From positions 137,521 to 201,520 of the forward strand of contig KZ111146.1 of NCBI GenBank assembly GCA_002077045.2: DNA of 64,000 nucleotides, read 5' to 3'. Below, in pieces: positions 53,837-63,990 of this stretch. This DNA is from Rachicladosporium sp. CCFEE 5018. Its lineage: Eukaryota > Ascomycota > Dothideomycetes > Cladosporiales > Cladosporiaceae. The position numbers and the translations under genes are program-made. Position 1 is the first letter of the stretch; each line of letters starts with the position of its first letter. A model generated the notes under the pieces. The model was not told the origin of the DNA and ran no database searches. It worked only from the letters and a program-made list of their open reading frames with translations.

Positions 53837-54658
53837 ATGGCTACTAATGGCAGCACCGAATCGGATCCCGTCCTGCGCTCTATCGCCGAGACGAAGGTGA
53901 CCTATAAACGCTTGGGCAACAGCGGTCTTCGAGTCTCAGTACCCATTCTCGGCGCAATGCACTATGGCGACGCAGCATGGCAACCCTGGGTCATGGACGA
54001 GGAAGCCTCGCTCCCATTACTGAAAGCAGCTTATGACCGTGGCTTGAACACCTGGGACACCGCCAACGTCTATAGCAATGGTGCGAGCGAGGTGATCATT
54101 GGCAAGGCTCTCAAGAAGTACAACATCCCGCGCAACAAGATCTTGATACTCAGCAAGTGCTTTGGACCGGTGGGCGAGGAGCCTGGTGTTCGCGGCGTGG
54201 TGTACGGGGAGAAGCTATACGAGTCCAAAGACTATATCAATCAAGGCGGTCCGTAGCCGCGATCTCGAAATCCTCACTCACGACTAACCAGACGCAGGCC
54301 TCTCCCGCTCCGCAATTTTCACGGCCGTAAACGCCTCCCTCAAGCGTCTTGATCTGGAATACCTCGATCTTCTCCAGATCCACCGCTTCGACAAGCAGAC
54401 TCCAATCGAGGAGACGATGCAAGCCCTGCACGATCTAGTCCGTAGCGGCAAAGTCCATTACATAGGCGCCTCGTCAATGTACGCCTATCAATTCGCCATG
54501 ATGCAGCACGTGGCCGAGAAGAACGGATGGACGAAGTTCGTCAGCATGCCGTGCAGAGGATGGAGGAGGCGTTTGAGGCGAATAAGAAGACGCTTACGGA
54601 GGAGGAGATGAAGTACTTGGAGGAGCCTTATAAGCCACGGGCGATTGTGGGACACTAG
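53837..54658 (+). pseudogene. Aldo-keto reductase with internal deletion and frameshift
   Basis: Exon 1 (53837-54248) and exon 2 (from 54298; 49-nt intron GTCCGT..gactaac..GCAG) encode the first two-thirds of an NADP-dependent aldo-keto reductase: TYKRLGNSGLRVSVPILGAM, DTANVYSNGASEVIIGKAL, LSKCFGPV, LEYLDLLQIHRFD, MQALHDLVRSGKVHYIGASS, GWTKFVSM. Immediately after VSM (about 54549) the frame changes and the DNA in another frame gives VQRMEEAFEANKKTLTEEEM then KYLEEPYKPRAIVGH-stop, the normal C-terminus. Around 110-120 middle residues of the barrel are missing. As it stands translation ends at 54611 in an Arg-rich frame (241 residues). Catalytic Tyr/Lys half is retained but the cofactor-binding part is lost, so the enzyme is probably dead, unless the deletion is an assembly error. 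Confidence 0.8.
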
Positions 54659-54706
54659 GCAATGCGCGCATGCAGTAATCTTGGTATACTAAACGCTGCC
54701 GTCACT

Positions 54707-54790
54707 GCTGAAGGTAGTCGCCGCTGAGGGTAGTCGCTGCGCCCTACCCTCTCAGTGAAGCCTCTTGAAGTAGTATCAACACTACTCAAG
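54707..54790. repeat. Direct repeat and two adjacent hairpins
   Basis: gctgaaggtagtcgc (54707-54721) and gctgagggtagtcgc (54723-54737) are direct repeats differing at one base. ctgagggtag (54724-54733) pairs with ctaccctctcag (54744-54755) with two bulged bases; cttgaagtagt (54764-54774) pairs with actactcaag (54781-54790) with one bulge. May be a folded RNA end or a remnant of a small mobile element. Confidence 0.6.
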
Positions 54791-54982
54791 TCACACCTTG
54801 AGCATATTATCTACTTCTAGCCACCATTTCCCCTCTACAAAGCATATTGAGCACATTCCTCCAGATCACGGACGATCACACAGAACACAGTCATACTGCC
54901 CCTTACCCTGTCGCGAGCCACCCTGATCGCGAGCCACTCGTCGCAAAGGTCTAGATCATACTAACACGGAGATCAGATCAAA

Positions 54983-55054
54983 ATGTCTCGGCCTCGCCCG
55001 AACGGACCAACACCAGTGATACCCAGGCCGCTATATCCTCCTCCGTTGCCATGA
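54983..55054 (+). CDS. Putative 23-residue proline-rich micropeptide
   Basis: ATG in a favourable context (atcaaaATGt), then MSRPRPNGPTPVIPRPLYPP and a stop soon after: 10 Pro and 3 Arg in 23 residues. A tactaac branch-like sequence and an ATCAG acceptor-like site lie just upstream (about 54958-54977), as if a 5' UTR intron ended there. No homologue recognised. May be a small gene, the first exon of a longer one, or chance. Confidence 0.3.
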   Translation: MSRPRPNGPTPVIPRPLYPPPLP

Positions 55055-55577
55055 CCGCCGCGATAGATGCACCGCTGCATTCGAGCGGGATTGAAATTCA
55101 CATCAGCAGCATGCACGGGCGTTTAAATCCTGAAGAAAGGCGAGGAGATAGGTAAGGAATAGCAATCTGAACTCGAAAAGTACCTGTATCATGCATCCCG
55201 GACTACCTTCGTCTCGGTGAGCACGTGAATAGACCTTGGCACTCAGCTTCGCGGAGAGTGTAGTGTCAATGCATGGGTTACTGAGGGTCTGTATTGCTGG
55301 TAAAGACCCGAACAGCTTGACTCACCAACGTCGTCGTGGACTGCCCACGGCGCGTTGACTACCGAGATGCGCAGTGTACGATCTGAAATTGAAGCTGTGA
55401 GGTCGTGTCGCTGGTGGTGACCTTACTAGAACACTCCTCCACCAACATTTCCTATTCGTTATAACAACCACAGCACCGACCCGACCACCTGCTATTCACT
55501 CACTACACGCACCATCCAGCATCATACATCGATATCGCCCATCGACGCAATTTGATCTCCCGCACATCGCCACGACA

Positions 55578-55703
55578 ATGTCAACTAGACCGCCGAAGGG
55601 CCCACGTCCAGCACCCCCAGGTCGACCTCGTCCAAGTGGTGGGCCAGGGTCGAGACCAAGTGGTCCCAGACCACGCCCAGCAGGGCCAAGACTGATGCCG
55701 TGA
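55578..55703 (+). CDS. Putative 41-residue Pro/Arg/Gly-rich micropeptide
   Basis: ATG in good context (acgacaATGt) after a long pyrimidine/CA-rich leader typical of fungal promoters. Starts MSTRPPKGPRPAPPGRPRPS, 15 Pro, 8 Arg and 8 Gly in 41 residues, strongly cationic and disordered. Like the ORF 520 bases upstream it begins MS-x-RP, so the two may be related. No family recognised and no signal peptide. It could be a micropeptide gene or the surviving end of a larger Pro-rich gene. Confidence 0.35.
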   Translation: MSTRPPKGPRPAPPGRPRPSGGPGSRPSGPRPRPAGPRLMP

Positions 55704-56095
55704 AGGCACGCCAGGAGCGGACGTAGTCCCCAGAAGATGATTATCGGGTAGATTGACATCCCGAGTATGGGCATTTCGGCGTTTGATTCTTGGCGGCGGT
55801 CCCAGGATGAGATAGTAGATAGACTGGAATCGCTTCTACAAGCCCCGTGCGTGGCAGTCTCGGTGTCTCGCGTGAAACGTATGGCACGTCCTGAAGGCCA
55901 GAGAGGGATCGTGATTCTCTGACGCGTTATGTCGGAGTCTTGTGACAGCTGGCAGTTGAGCGACCGTAGTCAAACGATGTCTTGGCCTGGCGCAGTGACG
56001 CTCAACGAGGCTGCTGCTCGACGTGCCTGCGGCTCTGGATCCACTGTTACCGGCTCTAGGGACCCTGGAGGAGTAGAGATCTCGAGGATAGTCTT

Positions 56096-57130
56096 TCATA
56101 CCACGGCCGCCCTCTGAGCCCGTCTGATCAGCTCCTCATAGACTGTCCAAGCCAGAGCACTACTCAGAGCCTTCCGCCCAATTCTCAGACTCAGCCCATC
56201 GAACATGCTCCTCACGCCCTCTTCTCTGAGCATCATCTTCCCAGCTTTGACCATGTTCCCATACTTCGCCGGCATGAGCTGCAGTCGCGTCTTGATTGCA
56301 TCGAACGGATTCGTCAAGGTAGTCGCCGAAACCGCAGCAATAACTCCAGAAAGGAAATTCGTCCCCAGCGCTCCGTATTTCGACGGAACAGGTGCCACGC
56401 CCTCGATGATCGGTGCCACAGTGTGCAATCTCGCCTTTGCCTGCTCATACACCAGCACATACAGTCCAGCGTAGGGCGCATCTCTCACAGCCGTCGCGCC
56501 GAAGCCCGCGAAGAATCCTCTGAATCCCTCTTTAGCCATTATGTCCCTTCCAGCGCCTAGCAAAGACGTATAAGCATAGTATGAGCTCTCATACCGCACC
56601 TTAAGCACCGTAACGGGATTCATTACAAATCCCGCCGCGACCCTCGCCAATGCCCCTGTAGCTCCATTCGCCAGATTCCCCAGCTTAGGCAGCACACTTG
56701 AGCTACTCTTCACCTCCAGCACCGCGGGGCCTCCAGCCACGCCCCCAACGCCTCCAACAGGTATCGTCGGTAATTTCGCCGCGTAGGTGCGCATGCTATT
56801 CAGCATGCCGAAGTAGAGCGCGCTGCCGAAGCCTGTGCGAATCACACTCGGCGTTGTGCCGCGCCATAGTTGCCGGATTGGGGATGGGCCGTCTAGGATG
56901 GTGCGGAGGGCTTGGGAGAGGGTCGAGGAGCGGGACTGCTGGACGCGGGTCTTTAGGAGGTCAGCGGGTTGAAGGAGAAAGGCTGTGGTGCAGCCGCTGC
57001 CGAGGCCGGCGAGGAAGTGGAAGCCTTAAGTAAGATCTGGTCAGTCGAGTTGCAGACCGTGGAGTGTGGTGATCGCGACGGGGGCATTACCTGTCGAGGC
57101 TGTCTTGCGCTTCGCAGCTCCATCGGACAT
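56096..57130 (-). CDS. HEM25: Mitochondrial glycine carrier (SLC25A38/Hem25)
   Basis: Inner-membrane carrier importing glycine for heme synthesis. Exons on the minus strand: 57130-57091 and 57024-56096; the 66-nt intron (GTAATG..gactgacc..TTAAG) splits the codon of Gly14. 322 residues. Starts MSDGAAKRKTASTGFHFLAG. Three carrier repeats carry the P-x-[DE]-x-x-[KR]-type signature: QPADLLKTR, NPVTVLKVR, NPFDAIKTR. FHFLAGLGSGCTTAFLLQPAD and TSLLGAGRDIMAKEGFRGFF are characteristic of the SLC25A38 branch. A Gly/Val/Ser-rich loop of about 30 residues between repeats 1 and 2 is longer than in yeast. Confidence 0.92.
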
Positions 57131-57573
57131 TGCACTATGGGTATCGAGATGTCATGCTGCGACTACGAACAGACGAGAAGGAAACGTATGTACATCATTG
57201 CTGATCGTAGCATGTCACTGGAAGATATCGGGACTCTTCACATGCGAATGCGTTAGGAGTGAATCGCGAAAAAGCGAAGTGACGTCGATGATATACCTAA
57301 ACGCGAGGTCACATGAGACAGCCAACATGTGATGCAGAACGGCTGTAATGCAGAAAACGAGCGAAGAGTGATGCACAGATTATGTAGTATATAGGGAAGT
57401 AAGAACGCGAGAGAGTGAAGGATGGAGATGTCCATAGCCCTCCTCTCCAATGTGACCAATCAATGCAGATTCAATCTTGGGTATAATCGCAGTCTCGGGT
57501 ATCTTACGCCATGCAAATGCAGCAGATTCATCTCCGCACAGTATCGGCAATATTCACAAAGGAAAGTATTGGC
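57131..57573. other. Intergenic region
   Basis: 443 bases between Hem25's start and the large coiled-coil gene's stop, both minus strand. Only short frames. Confidence 0.5.
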
Positions 57574-60500
57574 TCAGTTGCCGTCCTCGAGCTGCGCCCC
57601 AGCGCTCGCAGGCTCAAGCTCATCAGCCAGACTCCGGAAGGCAGGTGGCTCAGCATCTGTGACGTCGAGATCATCGTCTTGGCTCGCCTCAGTGCCGTAA
57701 GGCGAATGAAGATGAGTGTCCTTAGCATCGGTGTCGTAGCTGTGGTCGCCGAAGAGACCGGGAGTACCAAGAGGAGTTGATGGAAGTTCTTCATCGAGTG
57801 GTGCCGGTGCTACCGCTGTGGTGCTTGGTTGCGTCAGACCGAGTCTTGACAAACGTGTCGAGGGCAGCGCGGCTACCGCCTTCGCTCCAGGACTCGTGCC
57901 AACGCCACTAGCAGGTGGTGTCATCAATCCATTTAGCAAGGCCGGAGGCGGCACTCTAGCTGCTGACGCCGGTCGAGACGGCGTATACGATGTTGAGCTC
58001 TGCGCAGAAGTCGCCCTAGTCTTGAGCGAAGTACTCTCCATACTAGCCCGCCACTTGCTGAACGCAGAGGCCAATGGCGCAGCCTTGGGTGCAACAAAGC
58101 TCGACAGCGACGCGATGGCTTGTGCAGGGTTCAGCGCGTTGCCAATGCGGTCCTTCTCCTGCTGCTCCATCTGCAGATTTGCTCGGATGCGGATGGCAGT
58201 ATCACGAACTGCGTCACGATTGAAGTTGGGGCTTGAGAGTGTGGTGATAAGCTCGGAAAGATCCTCATTGCGGACAGCTAGGAGCTCACGAAGCCATGTG
58301 ATCTCCGTATTCCGCTCTTTGACCAATTCGGCGTTGCCAGTCTTGAGCTCGTTCTGCAGCTGATCAACACGAGTCTCGCGGTTTTGCAGCTGCTCCTGGA
58401 GCACGAGTATAGATTCGCGCAGAGCTTGCGCCGAGACCTTCTCCGGTGCAGCAAGCTGAGCAGATGTGGCAGGAGGTGTTCTAGCGTGAGCAGTAATGGC
58501 CGCGGCAGCCGCAGACTTCGCGATGTCAAGGCGCTCCTCCAGATGATGCATCTTGTCCTCGTAGAGCTCCAGCTTGGCGTTAGCGAGCGAAAGTCGCTGG
58601 GTTGACATGTTTTCTGCCCGCTGCTTGTCTTCGATTGCGTGACGCAAGTGCCGCTCATGCTCTTCTGTGAGGATTCGCACGGTCGCTTCATGTTCGCGGC
58701 GAACTTCAGCTAATGCAGCTTCGTGTGAGGACTTTGCCTGATTCATAGCATCTGCGTATGCGACCTCCTTCGCCGTGAAGCTAGACTGGTGCGTCGACTT
58801 CGCGGCTTCGCCAGTGGACCGTGCGTCTTGCAGGTCGGCCTGCGTACGCGCAAGCTCGCGGGCGAGCTCATCGCGCTCAAGAACAGCATGTTGCTTAGCC
58901 TCATGCAATTGTGTCTCTGCATCCAGACGCGATCGGTGCGACTCGCTACGACCTTCCTCCACCGCGTTTCGGAGTTGGCGCTGAAGACTCGCATTGGACT
59001 CATCCTTCTGCGCGAGGTCTGTCTTCAGTGCTTGTACGGTCTCGCTCAGAGAGCCGTGCGAGCCTTGCAGATGACCGAGCGAAGTATTCACATCCTCAAG
59101 CTCGACCACTCTCTTCTTGAGCTCTAGCAACTCCGCGTCCCGGCTATCCACGTCCTGCTGCAACGCCGTATTCACAAGATGTAGACTTGCCGCACCACTG
59201 GCCGCAGTGGCTTCTCGCTCTTGCCACTGCGTACGCTGCGTGACTAGCTGACCAGCAGCCGTAGCCATGTCCGAGTGCAGCTTCTCCAGCCTCCTCCGCA
59301 TAGCAGTACTGGCATCTTGATTCTCTTCAAGCTGCCGCTCCAGATTATCGACTGTCGCCTCTAGCTCATCGCGTTCCAGCTTATTCTCCTCGCGTGCCTC
59401 GCTAAGCTGAGTCTCCAGATCTGCAATGTTAGTGAGTAGCTCCTGCTTCACGATCTTTCCGTCATCGATCTCCTGCCGCCATCGCGTGCTGGACGTGCGA
59501 TACTCTTCAAGTGTGGCTTGCATAGCCTCGCCTTCATTGTTGATGCTCTGTAGATGCGTCTCGGCTCGCTCCCTCGCGTGCTCGGCCGTCTCAGCACGGC
59601 GCCGTAGCTCATGGCGCTCGTTCTCGAGAGCGTGGATGCGGGACTCATCGTCACGCTCAGACTCACGAAGGAGCCTCAGCTCTTCTTCAGCAAGACCAAG
59701 CAGTCTGGCCTTCTCTGCGTAGCGTGCCTCTGCTTCTCGAACCTCAATGCCGCGTTCATTGATCTCACCTTCGAGTGCAAGGAGCTGCTGTTCATGCGCA
59801 GTGGCGTTCACGAGCGGATCGTACTCATCCGAGGAGTGATGCGCATCAACGTCAAGATCGCTAGTTGTGCGCTTTGTGACGGCAGTAGAGCTCTTCGACT
59901 GCAGTTTGCTCGTCACTTCCTCAACAACAGCCCGAATGTCGTCCAGGTCGAGACTTGCTGACGCCGCGCGAGCGAAGGAGACCTTCATGTCGGCCAGCGC
60001 AGAGTGCAAATCAGCGATGTCGTGATATGACTGTGACCGTCTGGGACTCTGATCACGTAATGCTTCGAGCACCGCGGACTTGATCTGACCACGCTTAGTC
60101 TCTGTGCCGCGCGAGACAGGATGCTGCTTATTGTTGTCTGAAGGTTCGTCCTCGTCATCAGCATCACTGTCGATGTTTGAAGAGCTACGCAGCCCCAGGC
60201 TTGGCCGCTGATCGGAAGATCGAGTACGTTTCAACATAGCGCTTTGCATAGTCTGCAAGCTCAGCTCAAGAGGTTGCAGGTGCCGCTCAATGACTTTGCC
60301 TATTACTTGATCGATGTGACTGTCGAAGAACAAGCTACGCTGCTTAAGCTTGTCATCCTCAGGCGAGGACACCAGATCAGACCAGTCACTAGCTGGCACG
60401 TCGTCCGCCTTGTTAAGGCGACGCACAGCAGGCCAGCTGTTGCGGCCAGGACGTTCGTCGCTATCTGTACGATCATGAATGGTGAATGACGAGTCACCAG

Positions 60501-63500
60501 GCGGCTGATACGGGAGTGTGTGTCGTCTAGGACTTGGGCTCGGCGCCTCACTGCGAGGCCAGTCTGGAATGTATGAGACAGCCGAGTAGGGCTGCAGATC
60601 TGGGCTCCGTAGGGGAGGGTAATCGCCTGGTAATAACCTTGTGTCGGGCGAAGGACTGTCAGACTCGTTCATCTGGCGCATAACTGCGTCGATCTCATCG
60701 TACGTCGGTTCAAATGCAAGTGGAGACTCCGGCTGTCCGATGCCATTGGGGAACTGGAATGGTCGCAACGGCTCGGACAGAGACGGCGTGCTATCCATCT
60801 CACTGTTCACCTCGTCATGCGCTGCAGAAATAGGTTTGTCGTCTGCGACTGACGAATCGTCACGTATCTCTCCGTTCTCGAGTGTGTCAGAGGAAGCTGT
60901 ACGAACGTATGAGACGCCTGCCAGCGATGTCCCCTTCAAAGGACCGGAAGGATGGAACACGAAGGGCTGGGCAAGTGCTGAAAGTGAGCTCCTCGGCACG
61001 TGTCCACTCTTAGCGCCCAACCTGATCGCCTGCTCCGGCGCCTCGTTCTCCTTGTCTTCTCCACTGGTGTCGTGCAACGAGGATGGCTGTAGCTCAGCTG
61101 CGATTGCCTTAGTCGACTGAGCAGTAGGACGATCGTTCGTACTATCTTCAGGCTGCGCGGCGGGCGAATCGGTCATACTTGGTGCAGTCTCGGGCTGGTC
61201 GATGGGACCATTGAAGTCGTCGGGCTCCGCAAACAGCGGAACAGAGTCTCCATCATCGCCACCTAGGGCGCGCTGTCGTTTCGATCGCTCTATGCTGCGA
61301 CCTATGCGACCTTCTGCATCTTCCACTTCCGATCCCTCCGACGCAGTACTCTGTGGCGATCTTGGTTTAAGGATGGGAATGGCCTTCGATCTTCGCACAG
61401 CCTTAGTATCATCGGGTATCGCAACCTTGCCAAAAATGCTAGTGCTCTCAGTTAATGGCGGAGGCTTCGGGTCTGATGTAGCAGAGGTTTTAATATTCGC
61501 AAAGCTGAACTCAGACGTCGGCAGCACGTGCAAGTTGGCAGGCGTGAAGGCTGGTGCTGCAGCGTTGAACGACACGGAAGACTTCTGGCGCGCGTGACCG
61601 CCCGGGATAGTCCTCCGAACAGCTGGCTGCGTGCTTGTAGTCTTTGCACTACCTATACTGGCGCTAAAGGAAGCGCCTGGATTGAAGTTAAAGACTGGCG
61701 CTTCGACATTGAAGCGAGAGGCAGACTTCTTGTGCGTGCGGACTTCTTGCTTCGGCGGCTCCGCGCGCGACATTGACTCCGCGGAGTCTCGAACGCTGTT
61801 AGATTGCTCCTCTGCGTGAGAACTCAGGCCGTTGGTACTCCGTCGGCCGTGGTGCGGATCACTCGCTCTCGGTTTGAAGTCACGGATATGCTCTGCATGT
61901 AGCACCTCTCGTTCGAGGTCTTCGCTGATATTGTGCCGGTGACCGCGTGGCGTGGGTACCACGATGTCTTCGTTGAACGCGGAGCTACGCACAGCTGACG
62001 AGTCATGCTTAACAAGATCCACATCTTCCTCGTCGTCGCCTTCTGGTACTTCAGGCAGCAGTGGTACCGCAGCCTGGACAGGAGTCTGCCGCTGGGGAAA
62101 CGGCTTCTGTGCTGGCATCTGAGGTTGAGGTATCTGCACAGACTGCGAATATGCATGCTGCCGTCGCCGTTGATCCTCCATTAAGCCTCTCCGGTAGTCG
62201 TCAGCACCCAGAAGCACTGCTTGCTGGCCAACCGGTGACCCTGGTCCTCTGCTGTTGGTCAGTCCATTGCGTAGCGTTGCGAGTTGTGCCGGTGATCCGA
62301 TCCGGGGTAGTGGTCCTGGTGCGAATGCAGGCTGTGGCGAGAACGCTGTCGGCGACGCAAAGCCGGAACGAGTGCGCTGTCCATGCAGAAATCCGGGGAA
62401 GTCGCCCTGAAATGTCGAGTGTCGATGCATGTAGCCATATGGCCCATTCATTGGCGAGATTGGACTTGCCATGGACATGGTGTGCGAGTGACCTCGAAGC
62501 ATACCCGGCCGCCCTATGCTAGGACTCGGCCCCTTCGTCAGCGGTGGCGAGAAAGGCAGCGAAGGATACTGGCTGGCAGTCTGACGCTGCATGTCCTGTC
62601 CCGGTGAAGGCGAGAGCACATCCGCGCCAAGACTCACACCGAGAGCTGCGAGCTTTGCTTCTGTCAGTCGATCGATGTACTCTGCCCATAGCTTCAAGTT
62701 CGGTAGTAGTACGCGGAATGCGCCTCTATCGGTCGACTCGGTATTCAATTCGGCCTCGTTCGGGAATATAGGCCTCACGTGAGCAAGGCCCTCCGAACTT
62801 GTAGCGTCGGGCTCGAGATCAAATCCCCGAGTGCTGTAGCCAGCATCCTCGAAGTCTCTGAGACGTGCCTCGAATTCTTCGGAGCTGAGCGGCGTTGCGG
62901 CGCCATGCGCAGGGTAGTCAATTTGGGGGAGTGACACAATGCATGCTCGCCCACGCCAGCTGACTCGCTTTCTCGTCCTGAGCGTATCTAAACGTGGTTT
63001 GGGCTCACTCGGCGGTGCCTCCGCTTCTTCCTCTGCTGCACGATCTTCCACGGCAGGCTGGACTTCCGATACCTCATCCGCTTCCTCGATCGCCTCATTG
63101 ACCGCTGGCGTCTCAGCGTTCGTAGCCGTGTCAAGCGGCGCCTCGGATGCAGCGCGAGATGGCAGCTGAAACACCTTCTCGTGTAGAGGGCTGAGCGCCT
63201 TCGCAAGCCTCTCCTCTGGAGTCAAAGTACCGGTCGCAGGCGGCGTCACAGCCCATCGGGAAGCTTGTAAGCCGTCCATACTCTCCCTCTGCTTGTGACG
63301 CAGGCTGTCCCAGAACGAATGCTGATCCAAGGTCCTGTTCTCCTCTCTCGTCCTGTGATGACTCGTGTCGCTTCGCACACTGAGATCGTCCGCGGATGTC
63401 GTTGAAGCAGCAGCAGCACCAGCCTCGCGCTCAGATGTGGTCGAGTTTCCACCCCACGCTACTCTGCGTGCCGTTGCACTTCGAGGACGATTGACCCAAC

Positions 63501-63990
63501 GCTGGGTTCTCGATCGCGGAGTATGCTCGCCGTCTTCCTCGGCCGCAGCACCAGTCTTCGCGTCTCGTGCAGCCACGTGATCCTGTGCTGCTGAGACTTG
63601 ACCAACTTTGCTGATTATCAGATGCTCGAGACTGAAGCTCGGGCCTGGCGAAGAGTCGATGTAGTCGTCACTGTAAGCTTGTTCGGAAACCGCGGTACGT
63701 GCTGAACGCGACAGTAATGAAGGCGAGATGTCCCGAGCGTATGGGCTGCCCCAAGCAGCTGTATAGTAATCCGATGTATAGTCTGGCAACTCTGCATCAA
63801 GAGATTGAGACACTCCACTCCCAGAAGCCGGCGTATGTATCGAAGGTGCTCTTCTGGCCTCTGGGCTCAAGCAAGCTTGATCGATACTCGTAGGCCTCCC
63901 GCTGCTTGGATGCGTTGCGTTCTCCCAATCGAAAGGGGCTTGGACAATGCGAACTCGAGCGTGCCCTTGAACTTCAGCCCGGCTGCTCAT
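57574..63990 (-). CDS. Large coiled-coil protein, 2138 residues, unknown function
   Basis: One uninterrupted exon with ATG at 63990 and TGA at 57574. Residues 1-900 are disordered, Ser/Pro/Arg-rich, with several conserved-looking islands (VRIVQAPFDWENATHPSSGRP, the region near 370-430 with RKRVSWRGRACIVSLPQIDY and an adjoining acidic segment, and LKLWAEYIDRLTEAKLAALG). Residues 900-1390 are acidic and disordered. A long coiled coil (about 1400-1910) has heptads rich in Glu/Leu/Arg (LEGEINERGIEVREAEARYAEK). The tail has a Thr/Pro/Ala-rich end. It resembles fungal proteins sometimes labelled 'myosin class II heavy chain', but there is no motor domain. A scaffold or cytoskeletal/spindle-pole role is speculation. 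Confidence 0.8.
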   Translation of the reverse strand: MSSRAEVQGHARVRIVQAPFDWENATHPSSGRPTSIDQACLSPEARRAPSIHTPASGSGVSQSLDAELPDYTSDYYTAAWGSPYARDISPSLLSRSARTAVSEQAYSDDYIDSSPGPSFSLEHLIISKVGQVSAAQDHVAARDAKTGAAAEEDGEHTPRSRTQRWVNRPRSATARRVAWGGNSTTSEREAGAAAASTTSADDLSVRSDTSHHRTREENRTLDQHSFWDSLRHKQRESMDGLQASRWAVTPPATGTLTPEERLAKALSPLHEKVFQLPSRAASEAPLDTATNAETPAVNEAIEEADEVSEVQPAVEDRAAEEEAEAPPSEPKPRLDTLRTRKRVSWRGRACIVSLPQIDYPAHGAATPLSSEEFEARLRDFEDAGYSTRGFDLEPDATSSEGLAHVRPIFPNEAELNTESTDRGAFRVLLPNLKLWAEYIDRLTEAKLAALGVSLGADVLSPSPGQDMQRQTASQYPSLPFSPPLTKGPSPSIGRPGMLRGHSHTMSMASPISPMNGPYGYMHRHSTFQGDFPGFLHGQRTRSGFASPTAFSPQPAFAPGPLPRIGSPAQLATLRNGLTNSRGPGSPVGQQAVLLGADDYRRGLMEDQRRRQHAYSQSVQIPQPQMPAQKPFPQRQTPVQAAVPLLPEVPEGDDEEDVDLVKHDSSAVRSSAFNEDIVVPTPRGHRHNISEDLEREVLHAEHIRDFKPRASDPHHGRRSTNGLSSHAEEQSNSVRDSAESMSRAEPPKQEVRTHKKSASRFNVEAPVFNFNPGASFSASIGSAKTTSTQPAVRRTIPGGHARQKSSVSFNAAAPAFTPANLHVLPTSEFSFANIKTSATSDPKPPPLTESTSIFGKVAIPDDTKAVRRSKAIPILKPRSPQSTASEGSEVEDAEGRIGRSIERSKRQRALGGDDGDSVPLFAEPDDFNGPIDQPETAPSMTDSPAAQPEDSTNDRPTAQSTKAIAAELQPSSLHDTSGEDKENEAPEQAIRLGAKSGHVPRSSLSALAQPFVFHPSGPLKGTSLAGVSYVRTASSDTLENGEIRDDSSVADDKPISAAHDEVNSEMDSTPSLSEPLRPFQFPNGIGQPESPLAFEPTYDEIDAVMRQMNESDSPSPDTRLLPGDYPPLRSPDLQPYSAVSYIPDWPRSEAPSPSPRRHTLPYQPPGDSSFTIHDRTDSDERPGRNSWPAVRRLNKADDVPASDWSDLVSSPEDDKLKQRSLFFDSHIDQVIGKVIERHLQPLELSLQTMQSAMLKRTRSSDQRPSLGLRSSSNIDSDADDEDEPSDNNKQHPVSRGTETKRGQIKSAVLEALRDQSPRRSQSYHDIADLHSALADMKVSFARAASASLDLDDIRAVVEEVTSKLQSKSSTAVTKRTTSDLDVDAHHSSDEYDPLVNATAHEQQLLALEGEINERGIEVREAEARYAEKARLLGLAEEELRLLRESERDDESRIHALENERHELRRRAETAEHARERAETHLQSINNEGEAMQATLEEYRTSSTRWRQEIDDGKIVKQELLTNIADLETQLSEAREENKLERDELEATVDNLERQLEENQDASTAMRRRLEKLHSDMATAAGQLVTQRTQWQEREATAASGAASLHLVNTALQQDVDSRDAELLELKKRVVELEDVNTSLGHLQGSHGSLSETVQALKTDLAQKDESNASLQRQLRNAVEEGRSESHRSRLDAETQLHEAKQHAVLERDELARELARTQADLQDARSTGEAAKSTHQSSFTAKEVAYADAMNQAKSSHEAALAEVRREHEATVRILTEEHERHLRHAIEDKQRAENMSTQRLSLANAKLELYEDKMHHLEERLDIAKSAAAAAITAHARTPPATSAQLAAPEKVSAQALRESILVLQEQLQNRETRVDQLQNELKTGNAELVKERNTEITWLRELLAVRNEDLSELITTLSSPNFNRDAVRDTAIRIRANLQMEQQEKDRIGNALNPAQAIASLSSFVAPKAAPLASAFSKWRASMESTSLKTRATSAQSSTSYTPSRPASAARVPPPALLNGLMTPPASGVGTSPGAKAVAALPSTRLSRLGLTQPSTTAVAPAPLDEELPSTPLGTPGLFGDHSYDTDAKDTHLHSPYGTEASQDDDLDVTDAEPPAFRSLADELEPASAGAQLEDGN

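Larger units (their letters stand above)
54659..56095. other. Intergenic region holding hairpins and two tiny ORFs
   Basis: About 1.4 kb between the reductase remnant and Hem25. Contains two near-perfect hairpins (54724-54790) and two short Pro/Arg-rich ORFs (54983-55054 and 55578-55703), listed separately. A minus-strand frame (55496-55774) is the complement of the second. No larger gene. Confidence 0.5.

Noticed and set aside
55496..55774. 92-codon minus-strand frame with Gly/Pro-rich middle
   Set aside because: It is the complement of the Pro/Arg-rich ORF at 55578; only one strand is likely to be real, and the plus strand has the better start.
57574..63990. Calling the 2138-residue protein a myosin
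   Set aside because: No P-loop, switch or actin-binding motor sequence is present; only the coiled coil is shared.
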